Shown piece after piece: positions 22,924 through 30,479 of a DNA stretch of 30,479 nucleotides (its first letter is position 1; each line of letters begins with the position of its first letter). The notes beneath the pieces are model-generated. The model was not told the DNA's origin. It saw only the letters and a list, made by a program, of their open reading frames with translations, and made no database searches. This DNA is from Bacillota bacterium. GTDB lineage: Bacteria > Bacillota > Dethiobacteria > DTU022. Position numbers and translations under genes: made by a program. The DNA is taken from positions 1 through 30,479 of the forward strand of contig JAAZHP010000012.1 of assembly GCA_012510625.1 (NCBI GenBank), read 5' to 3'.

Positions 22924-25077
22924 ATGCGGGGAAAAGATGCACGATGGCTGTCCTTTAAGGCAATTGCCTTGTACCTGCTAAAGGCGCTTCTCTTTGCAGC
23001 CGGGGCGGCTGCCGCCGTGACCTTCTTTTTCAGCTGGATCGCCATCCTCATCGGGGGGTTCTTCTTTTTTGGCTCCAGGGGTGCATGGCGCGGGGGCGGA
23101 TACGCGCTGGCCCTGGCTGCCGCCCTGGCTTCGAACGGACCGCTGCGCGGCTTCGATGAAATCACCGGCATTTATCCCCTTTTTCTCGCCGCCCTCGTTG
23201 TTGCCGTCACGCTTGGGCTTTACTTCCTGTTCCTGCTCCTTCACCTGGCGCTGGGACGCGTCAAGGCCTACCGGGTGTTCACAGCCGGGTTAAAAGAAAA
23301 GCTTTACCGCCCGTGCCGGCCGACCTTGCGGCGGCGGCTCGCTTCCATACTGCTCTTTCTCATCCCCGTAGCTCTCTGGATTTCCGTCAACGTGAACCCG
23401 GCGGTGATCTTCGACAACCTGCCGGCGGTGCTCTGGGTCCAGGCCCCTTCAACCGTAGCCCCGGGCGATGAGTTCGAGTTCCAGGTGCAGTGCTGGGATC
23501 GCTTCGAGCGGATCAGTGCCCTTTACGGGGGCAAGGTCAGCTTTTCGCTTGAATCTTACCGCTTTCCCGGCGGGGAACCCCTTTACCTGGTGGAAGCAAC
23601 CCTGCCCGCCGAGTACAGCTTTACCGGCTCCGGCCGCCCCTCGGATGCGGCCTACCTGCTTGACAACGGCAAGGACAACGGCCGCCGCGCCTTCCGGGCG
23701 AGAATCGATACCCCTGGAGTTCACTACATAAAGGTGTCCGATTCGGAGACTGGCCGCAGCTACTACAGCAACCCCATTCTCGTAGCCGCCGGAACGGAGC
23801 GCATCTACTGGGGAGATATCCATACCCACGGCATCTACTCCGACGGCAGCGGCACGCCTGCGCACCAGTTCTTCTACGCCCGGCACGTGGCCGCTCTCGA
23901 CTTCTATTCCCTCACCGAGCACGGGGAGATCATCCAGCTGGGCCGGAACGGGCTGGAGCGCTACATCGAGGAGACAAACCGGGCCTACCGGCCGGGCGAA
24001 TTTGTTACCCTCCTGGGCATGGAATATACCAACCATAACAGCGGGCACTACACCTGCATCTTCGACGGCGACCGGCTTCCGGAAGATCCTCCCGTATACG
24101 CGCCCTACATAGGCCTGGGGGCCGCCCTGCCCACTCCCTTCGAGCTCTGGGAGCTGCTGGACGATTTTACGGCCTCCACCGGCTCCCGCGCCCTGGCCCT
24201 GCCCCATCACACCGTCGTGGAGCGCTTCATGCAGGACTGGAGCTACTATAACCCCCGCTATGTCAAAATCGCCGAGGTAACGAGCACGCACGGCGACAAC
24301 CTCTACGAGCCCGGCCACCCCTTGAGCTATCGCGGTTCCACCTTTCCTCCTCCGCCGGGAACCAGGGGCTGCTCCATCACCGGCGCCCTGCAGATGGGGC
24401 TGCAGCTTTCGCTTTACGCCTCCAGCGACTCGCATGACGGCCACCCCGGCCATGACCTCGCTCATACCGGGGCCTGGGTCGGGCACCAGCGGCCTTTTAC
24501 CTTCTGGTGGACGCGGTTCGACAAGCCCTTTCCGGGCGGGCTAACCGCCGTTTATGCGGCTGGGCTTAGCCGCCGCGAGATCTTCTCCGCCCTGGAAAAC
24601 CGCCGCCTATACGCCGTCTCCGATCACGGCCGCCCCCTCATTTTTTTCACTATTAACGGCACATCCGTCGGGGGAGACTCGACCCTCCGTGTAGAGGGGC
24701 GGGAGACGCCGCGGCAGATTGAAGTGATTCTGGCCCAGGACGGCGCCCTCACTGCGCCCGTAACTGAATTCCGGCAGCCTGACTGGAAGGCGACGGTGGA
24801 GATCCATAAAAACGGGACCCTGCTGGCCTCCCTCCCCGTGGACAAGCCCTTGGCCGCCGTTCGCTTTACCGACACCGGGCCGGTAACCGGGACTTCCTAC
24901 GGGCGGGAAAACTGCGTCTACCGGGAGGGGGCTTACTACATCAACGAGTACAGCGACAACCCCGTCGACCCGGCGGCGCTGCACACGGGAGGGAAAGACT
25001 TCTATATCGTGCGCGTCGTTTCCGAAAACGGGCGGCACAGCTACATCGGGCCCCTCTGGGTGGAGGTCGCGCCTTAA
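22924..25077 (+). CDS. Membrane-anchored DUF3604 (PHP-like) protein
   Basis: A 717-residue protein in two parts. Residues 1-160 hold about four to five hydrophobic segments (near 12-32, 34-52, 56-70, 80-105 and 138-157), placing the rest outside or on the membrane surface. The soluble part has a beta-rich stretch (about 165-290). A DUF3604/PHP-like metal-dependent domain then begins at YWGDIHTHGIYSDGSG (D298, H300, H302), followed by SLTEHGE (H333). Later come GHYTCIF, LALPHHTVVERF and SSDSHDGHPGHD, which are the further His/Asp ligands of a PHP-type centre. DUF3604 proteins are presumed hydrolases, but no substrate is established. ATG 22924 has GGGGG a short distance upstream. The protein is longer than typical because of the membrane part. 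The GH5 gene follows after 66 bp on the same strand, perhaps in the same transcript. Confidence 0.82.
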   Translation: MRGKDARWLSFKAIALYLLKALLFAAGAAAAVTFFFSWIAILIGGFFFFGSRGAWRGGGYALALAAALASNGPLRGFDEITGIYPLFLAALVVAVTLGLYFLFLLLHLALGRVKAYRVFTAGLKEKLYRPCRPTLRRRLASILLFLIPVALWISVNVNPAVIFDNLPAVLWVQAPSTVAPGDEFEFQVQCWDRFERISALYGGKVSFSLESYRFPGGEPLYLVEATLPAEYSFTGSGRPSDAAYLLDNGKDNGRRAFRARIDTPGVHYIKVSDSETGRSYYSNPILVAAGTERIYWGDIHTHGIYSDGSGTPAHQFFYARHVAALDFYSLTEHGEIIQLGRNGLERYIEETNRAYRPGEFVTLLGMEYTNHNSGHYTCIFDGDRLPEDPPVYAPYIGLGAALPTPFELWELLDDFTASTGSRALALPHHTVVERFMQDWSYYNPRYVKIAEVTSTHGDNLYEPGHPLSYRGSTFPPPPGTRGCSITGALQMGLQLSLYASSDSHDGHPGHDLAHTGAWVGHQRPFTFWWTRFDKPFPGGLTAVYAAGLSRREIFSALENRRLYAVSDHGRPLIFFTINGTSVGGDSTLRVEGRETPRQIEVILAQDGALTAPVTEFRQPDWKATVEIHKNGTLLASLPVDKPLAAVRFTDTGPVTGTSYGRENCVYREGAYYINEYSDNPVDPAALHTGGKDFYIVRVVSENGRHSYIGPLWVEVAP

Positions 25078-25143
25078 CAGTTATTGTGACTGGATGAGAG
25101 CGTTTAGGGGAACCAAGGAAATGCCAATAAAAGGAGTAATGCA

Positions 25144-26211
25144 ATGATATTGAGAAAAATAATCAAAATATCGTTGATTACCCTCGGTTCATTGCTTTTG
25201 CTTTTTATAGCGCTAAACCTTTTCGCGTACTTTTCCGAAAGCGGGAAGATTTTATTGCCTGTAAAACGAAAAGAATCTTTTAGTCACAAAAATATTGAAG
25301 AATTCCCGCCTTTATTATCCGTGGAGAATAATAAAATAGTAGATCCCTCCGGGCGGGTTGTTATCTTGAAAGGCTTAATGCCTCCCGATCCCGCGGTACT
25401 GCACAGCAGAAACAGATTCCACCGAAGACTTCTCCAAGAGATTAAAAATACAGGGGCAAACGTGGTCAGGATACCGGTTCATCCGGAAAATTTTTATCAT
25501 GACGAAGATTACCTGTGGCGGTACCTGGACCCGGTTGTATCCTGGGCCGGGGAATTGGGCATGTATGTCATAATCAATTGGCATTATATTGGCAGTATCG
25601 AAAGCGGTAGGGGCCGCGAAATGCCTGACCTGGATATTGAACCTAAAGCCTTCTCCAAGCAGTTTTGGAAACAAACTGCCGCCTATTTTCGGGATACTAC
25701 CAATGTTATTTTTGAAATATTTAATGAACCGGCCATGATCACTGCAGAAACGTGGGCCATAAATGCAGAAGAATTGGTGAAAATCATAAGAAGTCAAAAT
25801 GCAAACCAGATTATCATAGTTGGAGGCATTGAATATGCCAGGGACTTGTCCTGGGTAAAAGACAGGCCTGTTGATGAAGCAAATATTGTATATGCTTCAC
25901 ATATCTACCCGGCGCATGACAAAAACCTGTGGGGCGATTACTTTGGAGATATTTCAGAGAGATACCCGGTGCTGATTACCGAGTGGGGCTTCCTGGACAA
26001 AAACGGAGAGGCTGCTGATCAGTTATACCTTGTTGGAGACGAAGAATCATATGGAAAGCCCCTGCTGAATTACCTGGAAGAGAGAAATATTGGATGGGTA
26101 GCCTGCTGGTACGATGATGTTTGGGCACCGCCAATGCTAAAAGACAAGGGAAAGAGCTATACAAAATACGGCCATTTTGTAATCAACAACCTTGGCGGCG
26201 GAGAGAGGTAA
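25144..26211 (+). CDS. Membrane-anchored glycoside hydrolase family 5 (cellulase-like)
   Basis: A GH5-type TIM-barrel glycosidase (355 aa) with an N-terminal anchor (residues 7-29, LITLGSLLLLFIALNLFAYF), so it acts outside the cell. Barrel motifs are VDPSGRVVILKGL, NVVRIPVHPENF, MYVIINWHY, the acid/base glutamate E195 in IFEIFNEP, and the nucleophile E280 in LITEWGF. ATG 25144 has AAAGGAG about 7 nt upstream. The gene is markedly AT-richer than the DUF3604 gene just before it, which suggests it was acquired separately. Substrate specificity cannot be read from the sequence; beta-1,4-glucan or mannan are typical of the family. There is no carbohydrate-binding module. Confidence 0.88.
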   Translation: MILRKIIKISLITLGSLLLLFIALNLFAYFSESGKILLPVKRKESFSHKNIEEFPPLLSVENNKIVDPSGRVVILKGLMPPDPAVLHSRNRFHRRLLQEIKNTGANVVRIPVHPENFYHDEDYLWRYLDPVVSWAGELGMYVIINWHYIGSIESGRGREMPDLDIEPKAFSKQFWKQTAAYFRDTTNVIFEIFNEPAMITAETWAINAEELVKIIRSQNANQIIIVGGIEYARDLSWVKDRPVDEANIVYASHIYPAHDKNLWGDYFGDISERYPVLITEWGFLDKNGEAADQLYLVGDEESYGKPLLNYLEERNIGWVACWYDDVWAPPMLKDKGKSYTKYGHFVINNLGGGER

Positions 26212-26935
26212 TTGATGAACCGGCTGCCTAATCTATAAAGCATTAAGTCTCCATTTTGCTTTCCCGTGTCCCGCCAATTCCTGACGGGGCTAATGGGATT
26301 TATTAAATCCCCCCCGGCCCCCCTTTGACAAAGGAGGGAGTTTATTTGAGTCCTTTTTCAAAGGGAGGAGTTTAGAGAGTAATAAGCCGTGCTCGCCCAA
26401 AGGGGGATATGCGGGCGGGCGGGGCGTGCCCCGCCCTTACAACTGAACCGGCGTCTCTAGCCTGTAAAGCACATAGCCAGGCAATTCCTTGACTCTATTT
26501 TTCTTGCTTCTTACTTCCTGGAGGACATGCCCGGCCCCTGCATCCCGGAAGGAGAACCAATCCTTGGGTGTAAGGGCGGGTGGGGAAGCCCGCCAATTGA
26601 GAGGTGAGAGGTGGGATGTTGGGTGGTGAGAGATTTGGGGCTGTTCATTGCCGGGGTTACCTATTATGTCATCGTGAGCGAAGCGAAGGATCTCCATACC
26701 GGGCTGCAACCTAATGAGGAGTTCCTATAAATCGTTCGAGAAAGCTCTTCTTTTTAAGGAGGGTGTCTTCATTTTATAAGAACAAGGTTTTGTATAGAGC
26801 TGCAAGCTAAAAGTCCCCCTTTTCTAAAGGGGGATTTAGGGGGATTTTATTATCCCTGCGGCAGCCGTAGTCAAGATTTTTCAATCCCCCCCAGCCCCCC
26901 TTTTGCAAAAGGGGGGAGTCGTAAACTTGTGAGCA
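26212..26935. repeat. Gene-free repeat island, 724 bp
   Basis: No gene is supported. The region holds CCCCC...GGGGG-type elements at 26305-26340, 26352-26372 (partial), 26813-26848 and 26883-26920, in both orientations. It also contains a GTAAGGGC-headed palindrome at 26417-26440 (reverse), a GAGAGGTGAGAGGTGGG tract near 26599-26635, and a TGTCATCGTGAGCGAAGCG onward copy at 26667-26695. The short stretch 26440-26570 has a protein-like frame on the minus strand (DWFSFRDAGAGHVLQEV), but it has no start or ribosome-binding site. Confidence 0.75.
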
Positions 26936-27853
26936 TTAGGCGGTGCCGCATTCGCCGCCGCGTCCGGTGAGCGTCTCCAGGGCGTGGTCGAGCACCGGTT
27001 CCAGCACGGAGAAGCATTCACGCACCGCTTTGGGGCTGCCGGGCAGGTTGACGATGAGTGTCTTCCCGCTGATGCCGGCTGCGGCGCGCGAGAGCATGGC
27101 CCGCGGGGTGGCGGCGTAGCTTTCGCGGCGCATGGCCTCGGCGATGCCCGGCACCGGCTTTTCGATCACCTCGAGGGTGGCCTCGGGGGTAATGTCGCGA
27201 GGCGAGAGCCCCGTGCCGCCCGAGGTGAAGATGGCGTCCATGCCCTCTTCGACCAGGCGCTTTAGCTCCTTGACAAGCGCGGCTTTCTCATCGGGCAGGA
27301 GCACGCTGCGCTCAATGTCGCCCCAGGGCAGCAGCAGCTCGCCGAGCAGGGGGCCGCTTCTGTCCTCGCGCTGCCCGGCGGCGCCCTTGTCGCTGACGGT
27401 GACTACGGCAAAGCGGTAGCTGGGACGCGGCTGCAGGCTGTCACCAGACTTAATCCTGCCGCCTTTCAGTACCTCGGTAAAGATGCCTTCGCGCGGCATG
27501 ACGCAGTCGCCGGCCAGGGCATAGATGGCGCAGCGGTCGTGGCACTCCTTGCCGATCTGGGTCACTCTCAGGATCGCCTCCGGCCCGGCCTGCAGGCGGG
27601 TGCCGATGGGGAGAGAAACGAGCTCGATGTTGCGTGTGGTCAGGTTTTCGGCGAAATCGCCGGGGCCTACCTGCAGCCCCTTCGCGCGCATCTTCTCGAT
27701 GCTCTCCATGGCCAGGAGGCTTACCTGGCGGTGGGCGAAGCCGGCGTGGCCGTCTCCTTCCAGCCCCTCACCCTTAATCAGGAGCCCTTCACCCACATCT
27801 TTTTTCCTCTCGCCTCTCTTGGCGCTAACGCAGACAGCGATAATTTCACCCAT
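26936..27853 (-). CDS. MOSC domain-MogA (molybdopterin adenylyltransferase) fusion
   Basis: A two-domain molybdenum cofactor protein (305 aa). Residues 1-142 form a MOSC domain with the conserved cysteine string GKECHDRCAIYALAGDCVMP (C104, C108, C117) and EGLEGDGHAG, thought to handle sulfur or bind cofactor. Residues 147-300 form a MogA/MoaB-type domain: FAVVTVSDKGAAGQREDRSG, FTSGGTGLSPRDITPEA (209-225) and VNLPGSPKAVRE. This domain adenylylates molybdopterin before molybdenum insertion. The ATG at 27853 overlaps the end of the mobB-moaC gene by 8 bp, so translation is coupled. The short C-terminal tail after LTGRGG is unusual but harmless. Last gene of the operon in this window. Confidence 0.92.
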   Translation of the reverse strand: MGEIIAVCVSAKRGERKKDVGEGLLIKGEGLEGDGHAGFAHRQVSLLAMESIEKMRAKGLQVGPGDFAENLTTRNIELVSLPIGTRLQAGPEAILRVTQIGKECHDRCAIYALAGDCVMPREGIFTEVLKGGRIKSGDSLQPRPSYRFAVVTVSDKGAAGQREDRSGPLLGELLLPWGDIERSVLLPDEKAALVKELKRLVEEGMDAIFTSGGTGLSPRDITPEATLEVIEKPVPGIAEAMRRESYAATPRAMLSRAAAGISGKTLIVNLPGSPKAVRECFSVLEPVLDHALETLTGRGGECGTA

Positions 27854-28841
27854 TTCTTTCTTTCCGGCGGTAGTGGCCGGAACGCCCCCCTTTCTTTTCC
27901 AGCAGCCTGATATTCTGGATCACCATGTTCTTGTCAATGGCTTTGCACATATCGTAGATGGTCAGGGCCGCGGCGCTGACCCCGGTGAGCGCCTCCATTT
28001 CCACCCCGGTCTGGCCGGTGAGCTTAACCCTCACCCCGATCTCGATCTTGCTTTCGGCCTCGTTCAAGTTAAAATCCACGTCCACCCCGGAGATGTTCAG
28101 CGGGTGGGCCATGGGGATGAGCCGGCCGGTCTCTTTTACGGCCATAATTGCCGCCACCTGGGCCACGGCGAGGACATCGCCTTTCTCCACCGTGCCCGCC
28201 TTAATCCTGGCCAGGGTGGCGGGAGCCATAGTAATTTCTCCCGCGGCATAGGCTTCCCGGCGGCTGATCTCTTTATCCGAGACATCGACCATCCGCGGCC
28301 GCCCGGACTGGTCGAAATGGGTCAGCTCCGGCTCTTTCCCGGCCGGCGGGAGAAAGCGGTCACAGATAAAGCGGGCCAGCCCGGCGGCGTCGTCGAGCCG
28401 GAAAAGGGTCAGCTCCGGCGGCAGCGGCAGATCGGCCAGGTCGCTGGCTACAGCGATGACCCCTTCGGGAAGCAGCGGCTGCCGGTTTACTGCGCTGCGG
28501 ACCACCTCGATCTTCGGATAGGGGCTGTTCTTGCCTCCCTCGATGAATATAAAATCGAATTCCTGCAGCTTTGACACGGCGGCGGCGGTGCCGCCGGTGC
28601 CGGGAGCGCTGCCGATAAGAATGTATTTTTCCGGGGTGGTCATCCCCACCACGGCAGCCCCGGCCTGGGCAAAGCGCCAGGTATCCTTGCCCGGTATATC
28701 GAGGTTGTAGTGGTGCACCTCTCCTTTCAGCGCCGCCACCTTCAGCTCCCGCGCGGTCAGCTCCGCTAATAGTTTTTCCAGGAGGGTGGTTTTACCCGTG
28801 CCCGACTGGGCGGCAACGAGGTTGATAATCACGGGCGGCAT
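27846..28841 (-). CDS. MobB-MoaC fusion (Moco guanylylation helper plus cyclic pyranopterin synthase)
   Basis: A 331-residue fusion. Residues 1-165 are MobB-like: P-loop AAQSGTGKTTLLEKLL (K17), HHYNLDIPGKDTWRFAQAGA and FIFIEGGKNSPYPKIEVVR. Residues 173-331 are MoaC, which with MoaA turns GTP into cyclic pyranopterin monophosphate. All active-site residues are conserved at a constant offset of 169 from E. coli MoaC: K220 (K51), H246 (H77, in MAHPL), E281 and E283 (E112, E114, in VEMEALT), D297 (D128) and K300 (K131). ATG 28841 has GGGGG upstream. It starts 24 bp after moaA and overlaps the MOSC-mog gene by 8 bp. The fusion implies that both activities are made together. Confidence 0.95.
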   Translation of the reverse strand: MPPVIINLVAAQSGTGKTTLLEKLLAELTARELKVAALKGEVHHYNLDIPGKDTWRFAQAGAAVVGMTTPEKYILIGSAPGTGGTAAAVSKLQEFDFIFIEGGKNSPYPKIEVVRSAVNRQPLLPEGVIAVASDLADLPLPPELTLFRLDDAAGLARFICDRFLPPAGKEPELTHFDQSGRPRMVDVSDKEISRREAYAAGEITMAPATLARIKAGTVEKGDVLAVAQVAAIMAVKETGRLIPMAHPLNISGVDVDFNLNEAESKIEIGVRVKLTGQTGVEMEALTGVSAAALTIYDMCKAIDKNMVIQNIRLLEKKGGRSGHYRRKERNG

Positions 28842-28865
28842 GCCGCAGCCCCCTTTGCATCATAT

Positions 28866-29861
28866 TTATCCGCCAATTTTCGACATTCCCCGCATCCCCT
28901 GCAGGTTCAACAGCCCGGGCTTCTGCTGCGGGCTCATGCGGTGTTTTTCCGGCTTTAACCGGACTACGTCTTGCAGCAGCTCCTGCATTGCTACCGGGTC
29001 TCCCAGGGCCGGGCGGACCGAGCGCTCGTCCTGCCAGTAGAGGCAGCTTTTCAGGTATCCTTCGGCGGTAAGCCGCAGCCGGTTGCAGGAAGCGCAGAAA
29101 TGGCGGCTGATGGGGTGGATCAACCCGATGGTGCCCTTGCCCCCGGGCAGGCTGAAGGTCTCCGCAGGCCCCGCGCCCGGAGGCGGCTCTGCCGGCGTAA
29201 GCGGCAGTCCCATGCGGGCCGCCTGCTCCTTCACGTAGCTGAGCGGAAGGTAATATTTATGGTGCTCCAGCCCCTGTGCGCCGATGGGCATATACTCGAT
29301 GAAGCGCAGGTGCAGCTCCTTTTCTAGGGCCAGCTTCAAAAAGGCGGGAACCTCCCGGTGGTTGATCCTTTTCATCAGGACAATGTTTATTTTTACCGGA
29401 TTCAACCCGGCTTCCAGGGCGGCCTCGATCCCGGCCAGGGCCTGGGCCAGCTCGCCGCAGCGCGTAATCTTGCGATAGACGGCGGGCTTTAAAGAATCGA
29501 GGCTGATATTTACCCGCTGCAGTCCCGCTTCCTTAAGTGGGGCGGCGAATTGGGGCAGCAGGATCCCGTTTGTGGTCATGGCCAGGCAGGTGATCCCCGG
29601 CACCTGTGCTATCTCTTTGACCAGGAAGAGAATACCTTTGCGCACCAGCGGCTCGCCCCCGGTCAGGCGGATCTTGCTGATGCCCAGGGCGGCGCCCGCT
29701 TTTACCACTTCGAGGATCTCCTCGTAGGTCAAGATCTGGTGGTGCGGGATCTGCTTCACTCCCTCCGGGCCCATGCAGTAGATGCAGCGCAGGTTGCAGC
29801 GATCCGTTACCGAGATGCGCAGGTAGTCATGTTTGCGTCCGTAAAGATCGATTAGAGCCAC
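28866..29861 (-). CDS. moaA: GTP 3',8-cyclase (radical SAM)
   Basis: A radical SAM enzyme (331 aa) that starts molybdopterin synthesis by cyclising GTP. The N-terminal cluster ligands are C22, C26 and C29 in CNLRCIYCMGP. The C-terminal cluster ligands are C256, C259 and C273 in FCASCNRLRL...LKSC. These positions are within one or two of E. coli MoaA (24/28/31 and 257/260/274). The essential C-terminal diglycine is present (MSKIGG). GTG 29861 is preferred over ATG 29885: GAGAAGGAG lies 6 nt before it, and it gives the usual family start (ALIDLYGRKHDYLRISVTD). Follows a long inverted repeat at 29901-29946, so transcription from the upstream gene may be attenuated. Confidence 0.96.
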   Translation of the reverse strand: MALIDLYGRKHDYLRISVTDRCNLRCIYCMGPEGVKQIPHHQILTYEEILEVVKAGAALGISKIRLTGGEPLVRKGILFLVKEIAQVPGITCLAMTTNGILLPQFAAPLKEAGLQRVNISLDSLKPAVYRKITRCGELAQALAGIEAALEAGLNPVKINIVLMKRINHREVPAFLKLALEKELHLRFIEYMPIGAQGLEHHKYYLPLSYVKEQAARMGLPLTPAEPPPGAGPAETFSLPGGKGTIGLIHPISRHFCASCNRLRLTAEGYLKSCLYWQDERSVRPALGDPVAMQELLQDVVRLKPEKHRMSPQQKPGLLNLQGMRGMSKIGG

Positions 29862-29900
29862 GTTTTTCTCCTTCTCCCATTGCATTTCTCTATAAAACCC

Positions 29901-29946
29901 GGCAATTAGTTAACCCGGTGCCTGGCACCTAGTTAACTAATTTGCC
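29901..29946. promoter_or_regulatory. Large inverted repeat between the upstream gene and moaA
   Basis: GGCAATTAGTTAAC at 29901-29914 matches the reverse complement of GTTAACTAATTTGCC at 29932-29946. In the middle GGTGCC-T-GGCACC forms a perfect inner palindrome. Overall about 20 base pairs form with one bulge and two mismatches. On the minus strand it ends close to GGGTTTTATAG, so it may terminate or attenuate transcription ahead of moaA. It overlaps the last codons and the stop of the upstream gene. Confidence 0.6.
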
Positions 29947-30479
29947 GGCGTCGCGCATGCTGTATCCGCCCAGCGCCTCAACTCTCTTTTGAAAGGCGGG
30001 ATCGGTAATTATCTTCAAGAGGACTTCGCCGGCCGCGGAGCGGTAAAAGGAGGCGCTCATGAGCAGGTCATAGCGCTCTTCGCACAGCGGGACGAAGTCA
30101 AGGCCGAAGGCGCGGGCCGCCGGCAGTATGCCCAGGCCAACCCGGGCCGACCCGGCGGCAACGGAGGCGGCTACACCGAGATGGGTGTGCTCCTCGCGCT
30201 CGTAGCCGTATATCTCTGCCGGGTCCAGTCCCGCACGGTCGAGCAGGTAATCGAAAAGCAGGCGGGTCCCGGCGCCTTTCTGGCGGTTGACAAAGCTCAG
30301 CTTCCCGGCGGCGATGCCGGCAATATCTTTGACGCCGTCGGGGTTGCCCGGCGGCACGATCCAGCCCTGCATCCGGTAAGCCAGGTTGACCAGGCAGAGA
30401 TCCCGTCCGGGCAGAAGCTTCCGGATATAGGGGAGATTGTAGTCCCCGCTCTCGGGGTCGAAGAGGTGCACCCCGGCCA
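29929..30479 (-). CDS. PBP-like C-terminal domain protein, probably the end of a MoeA fusion (partial)
   Basis: The last 182 residues of a protein that begins outside the window. The sequence (AGVHLFDPESGDYNLPYIRK, later SFVNRQKGAGTRLLFDYLL, HTHLGVAASVAAGSARVGLG and FVPLCEERYDLLM) matches the substrate-binding-like PBP domain found alone, on ModE-like regulators, or fused to the C-terminus of MoeA in Clostridia. Placement directly before moaA in the same direction favours the MoeA (molybdopterin molybdotransferase) fusion, but the MoeA part is not visible. Although GTG 30471 could be read as a start, the frame stays open to the edge and the family sequence begins earlier. Its stop lies within the inverted repeat before moaA. 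Confidence 0.75.
   Translation of the reverse strand, partial: AGVHLFDPESGDYNLPYIRKLLPGRDLCLVNLAYRMQGWIVPPGNPDGVKDIAGIAAGKLSFVNRQKGAGTRLLFDYLLDRAGLDPAEIYGYEREEHTHLGVAASVAAGSARVGLGILPAARAFGLDFVPLCEERYDLLMSASFYRSAAGEVLLKIITDPAFQKRVEALGGYSMRDAGKLVN

Noticed and set aside
23449..24486. 345-residue open frame antisense to the DUF3604 gene
   Set aside because: Long only because of high GC content; the plus strand has recognisable PHP motifs and the antisense protein shows no family features.
26437..26709. 90-residue minus-strand frame in the repeat island
   Set aside because: Its N-terminal half is translated repeat (EILRFAHDD-type), and no ribosome-binding site or homologous family is evident.
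27525..28574. 349-residue plus-strand frame opposite mobB-moaC and MOSC-mog
   Set aside because: The minus strand encodes complete, motif-rich cofactor proteins; the plus frame is low-complexity shadow sequence.

Overview
The window looks like chromosomal DNA of an endospore-forming Clostridia-type Firmicute. I infer a Peptococcaceae-like lineage (Desulfotomaculum/Pelotomaculum style), but there is no rRNA here to test that. The evidence is strong Shine-Dalgarno sites with frequent TTG and GTG starts, sigma-A promoters with 17-bp spacers, a small spore-coat cluster (Mn-catalase/CotJC-like plus two CotF-like proteins), AddAB-type recombination nucleases and a molybdenum cofactor cluster. Most genes are GC-rich. 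Two of them, the YcxB-like gene near 1.4 kb and the GH5 gene near 25.6 kb, are clearly more AT-rich. No tRNA, rRNA, intact insertion sequence or CRISPR array was seen.

Layout. At 0.1-1.1 kb lies rplM-rpsI with its own promoter and terminator. A YcxB-like membrane protein follows at 1.2-1.7 kb. From 1.7 to 2.25 kb is a repeat cluster that runs into the open frame in front of an addB-like gene. An addB-addA type helicase/nuclease pair spans 2.25-8.7 kb. A geranylgeranylglyceryl phosphate synthase-like gene, an archaeal-type lipid enzyme, is at 8.9-9.7 kb with its own promoter. At 9.8-10.2 kb are repeats and what looks like a decayed gene, followed by an HSL-type alpha/beta hydrolase at 10.2-11.1 kb. 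Spore-coat genes occupy 11.5-12.75 kb on the minus strand. tldD-pmbA (tldE) is at 13.1-15.8 kb. A broken DUF3795-like gene meets an intact DUF3795-like gene tail to tail at 15.9-16.4 kb. A 50-residue membrane protein (16.6-16.7 kb) and an unrecognised protein (17.0-17.5 kb) follow on the minus strand.

From 17.7 to 21.7 kb there is a compact redox locus: a CrtI-like FAD oxidoreductase, a flavin/2Fe-2S reductase one base downstream, and a FadR-type GntR regulator. A consensus sigma-A promoter precedes the locus, and a perfect FadR-class operator (GTGGT-3-ACCAC) sits just after the predicted transcription start. This is the best candidate in the window for an undescribed system: a two-component flavin/iron-sulfur oxidoreductase of unknown substrate under dedicated control.

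At 21.8-26.2 kb are a CAP-domain lipoprotein, a membrane-anchored DUF3604/PHP protein and a membrane-anchored GH5 glycoside hydrolase. The stretch 26.2-26.9 kb is repeat-rich and gene-free. From 26.9 kb to the window edge is a minus-strand molybdenum cofactor operon: the C-terminal part of a substrate-binding-like (probably MoeA-fused) protein, moaA, a mobB-moaC fusion and a MOSC-mog fusion.

Four families of dispersed repeats fill most gaps. One starts with a constant GTAGGGGC followed by palindromic cores that differ in sequence but always remain self-complementary.
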